DNA of 50,815 nt, taken from the NCBI RefSeq assembly GCF_018596315.1, contig NZ_JAHEAG010000040.1, forward strand, positions 1 to 50,815, written 5' to 3'. Numbering within the stretch: the first letter of the stretch is position 1; each line of letters starts with the position of its first letter. Source of the DNA: Bradyrhizobium sp. SRL28. Lineage in GTDB: Bacteria > Pseudomonadota > Alphaproteobacteria > Rhizobiales > Xanthobacteraceae. Below are positions 49,855-50,815 of the stretch, piece after piece. The position numbers and the translations under genes are program-made. The notes under the pieces were generated by a model, which was not told the origin of the DNA, searched no databases, and saw only the letters and a program-made list of their open reading frames with translations.

Positions 49855-50672
49855 TACGACTTCGCCTTGTTGGTCGGCCAATTGTGCGTCTCGCCGGTCG
49901 CGTCGCGGCACCAGCGGTAGAACGCGTCGTACAACGTCATGCCGGCCTCGAGCTGTTCGAGATCGTCATCGAACATCCGCGACAGGCCGAGCGAGGCGGC
50001 GAGCAATCCGGGTGCTTCCGGCGCGAGATCAAGCCGCCCGGTGTCGGCGCCGCGCACCATCGCCGCCAGCCGCAGCAAGGGCGGCGTCGCCAGGCCGAAT
50101 TCCTCGATCATGACATCGAAGGTGCAGAGTTCGCCGCGGTGGCTCCAGAACACGTTCTCGACGTCGAACGGCGCGGCATTAAAGCGTTCGCCGACCGCCA
50201 GCACCTCCGGCGGCGCGACGAACAGGAACACGGCGTTCGGATCGACGAAGCGGCGGATCAGCCAGGGGCAGGCGATGCGGTCGATCTTCGGCCGCGCGCG
50301 GGTGACCCAGACGGTGCGGCCCTTCGCGTCGCGAGCGGGCAGTTTCTCAGCAGGAACCAGCGGCAGTTTTGCCGCCTTCCAGCCTTCAAAACCGCCTTCC
50401 AGCGCTTCGGCCGAAACATCGAGATGTCGCAGCCAGGCGGCGGTGCCTTGCGCCAGTTTCTGGCCGCGCAGGCAGACGACGATGGCCGGGCGGCCTGAGA
50501 ACTCTTCGCCCCAGTCGGCGGCTTGCGCGTGGTTGCGCCTGATAGCACCGGGAATCAGCCGCGGGTCGGCGGTGAAATCCTCGTCGGTGCGAACGTCGAT
50601 CAGCGCAGGCGTGTTCGCCGTGCCGATCAATTTGGAAAGCTTGTCCGGAGATATCGTGGTGTAGGATGACAT
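49854..50672 (-). CDS. Rhodanese-ChrB fusion protein (chromate resistance)
   Basis: A 272-residue fusion. Residues 1-110 are a rhodanese domain, with the strand PALIDVRTDEDF and the active-site loop VVCLRGQKLAQG whose Cys is the sulfur-carrying residue. Residues 115-265 match the C-terminal domain of ChrB-type proteins (VWVTRARPKIDRIACPWLIR, then FDVENVFWSHRGELCTFDVM). ChrB domains occur in chromate resistance loci, with proposed roles in chromate sensing or reduction. It lies directly upstream of chrA and overlaps its start by three bases, so both proteins serve one chromate response. No signal peptide. Confidence 0.9.
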   Translation of the reverse strand: MSSYTTISPDKLSKLIGTANTPALIDVRTDEDFTADPRLIPGAIRRNHAQAADWGEEFSGRPAIVVCLRGQKLAQGTAAWLRHLDVSAEALEGGFEGWKAAKLPLVPAEKLPARDAKGRTVWVTRARPKIDRIACPWLIRRFVDPNAVFLFVAPPEVLAVGERFNAAPFDVENVFWSHRGELCTFDVMIEEFGLATPPLLRLAAMVRGADTGRLDLAPEAPGLLAASLGLSRMFDDDLEQLEAGMTLYDAFYRWCRDATGETHNWPTNKAKS

Positions 50673-50795
50673 GGCTGCGCCCTCGTAAAAAACGGGACGC
50701 GATACTTGGGCATGTCGCCTCGTGGGGGGATCGCAAAACCCCCATGAGCGGAATTAAGCCTCAGAGACTTCGTCTGTCAACTGATTCACGCGGTG

Positions 50796-50815
50796 CCGTA
50801 GGATGGGTGGAGCCA
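50796..50815. repeat. Start of a further dispersed repeat, cut by the window end
   Basis: CCGTAGGATGGGTGGAGC resembles the opening of a repeat family common in Bradyrhizobium intergenic DNA. Only about 20 bases are visible, so the second arm cannot be checked. Confidence 0.3.

Overview
The window is a high-GC, gene-dense chromosomal segment of an alphaproteobacterium, most likely a Bradyrhizobium-type member of the Rhizobiales. This rests on the run rpoZ-rsh-pdxJ-acpS-lepB-rnc-era-recO-parC, the Porin_2-type major porin, FixJ-like response regulators, Slt-type transglycosylase followed by divergent dapA and smpB, and several families of short palindromic repeats of the kind scattered through bradyrhizobial genomes. 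No phage, integrase, transposase or CRISPR array is visible.

Layout. 1-5.9 kb: an exported cyclase-family hydrolase, a mini membrane protein, a DUF1963 (YwqG-like) protein, and a LysR regulator divergent from two tandem nitronate monooxygenase genes, with inverted repeats in the divergent promoter. 5.7-10.1 kb: two mini proteins, then a gatC-gatA-gatB operon into which two uncharacterised small genes are tightly inserted. 10.1-14.4 kb: a gene-poor stretch holding a 30-residue lysine-rich peptide, a cluster of hairpins, a Sel1-repeat protein, a decayed DUF1186/SEC-C gene, a P-loop kinase-like protein, tRNA-Ser(GCT) and a long porin leader. 14.4-16.1 kb: the porin and its terminator.

16.1-27.2 kb is the most distinctive part: a minus-strand operon encoding an aerobic formylglycine-generating enzyme, three different exported sulfatases that need it, an exported HAD phosphatase and the stump of a fourth sulfatase. 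It is divergent from a hybrid-input sensor kinase (periplasmic ABC-substrate-binding-like domain, PAS, HisKA/HATPase), a FixJ-type regulator and a stand-alone receiver. A 16-bp palindrome with consensus TTGGNCCNNGGNCCAA occurs both in the divergent promoter and just upstream of the receiver gene, which ties the two-component genes to the sulfatase operon. I infer a self-contained module that senses a periplasmic ligand, makes and matures sulfatases, and processes the products.

27.3-45.2 kb is largely housekeeping: Slt, dapA, mscL, smpB, a peroxiredoxin, family 5 uracil-DNA glycosylase, a NYN-domain protein, rpoZ, rsh, pdxJ, acpS, lepB-rnc-era, a small membrane protein, recO and parC, interspersed with repeats. 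45.3-50.8 kb: a PQQ-type dehydrogenase, a CDF metal exporter, and a chromate module of ChrA translationally coupled to a rhodanese-ChrB fusion.
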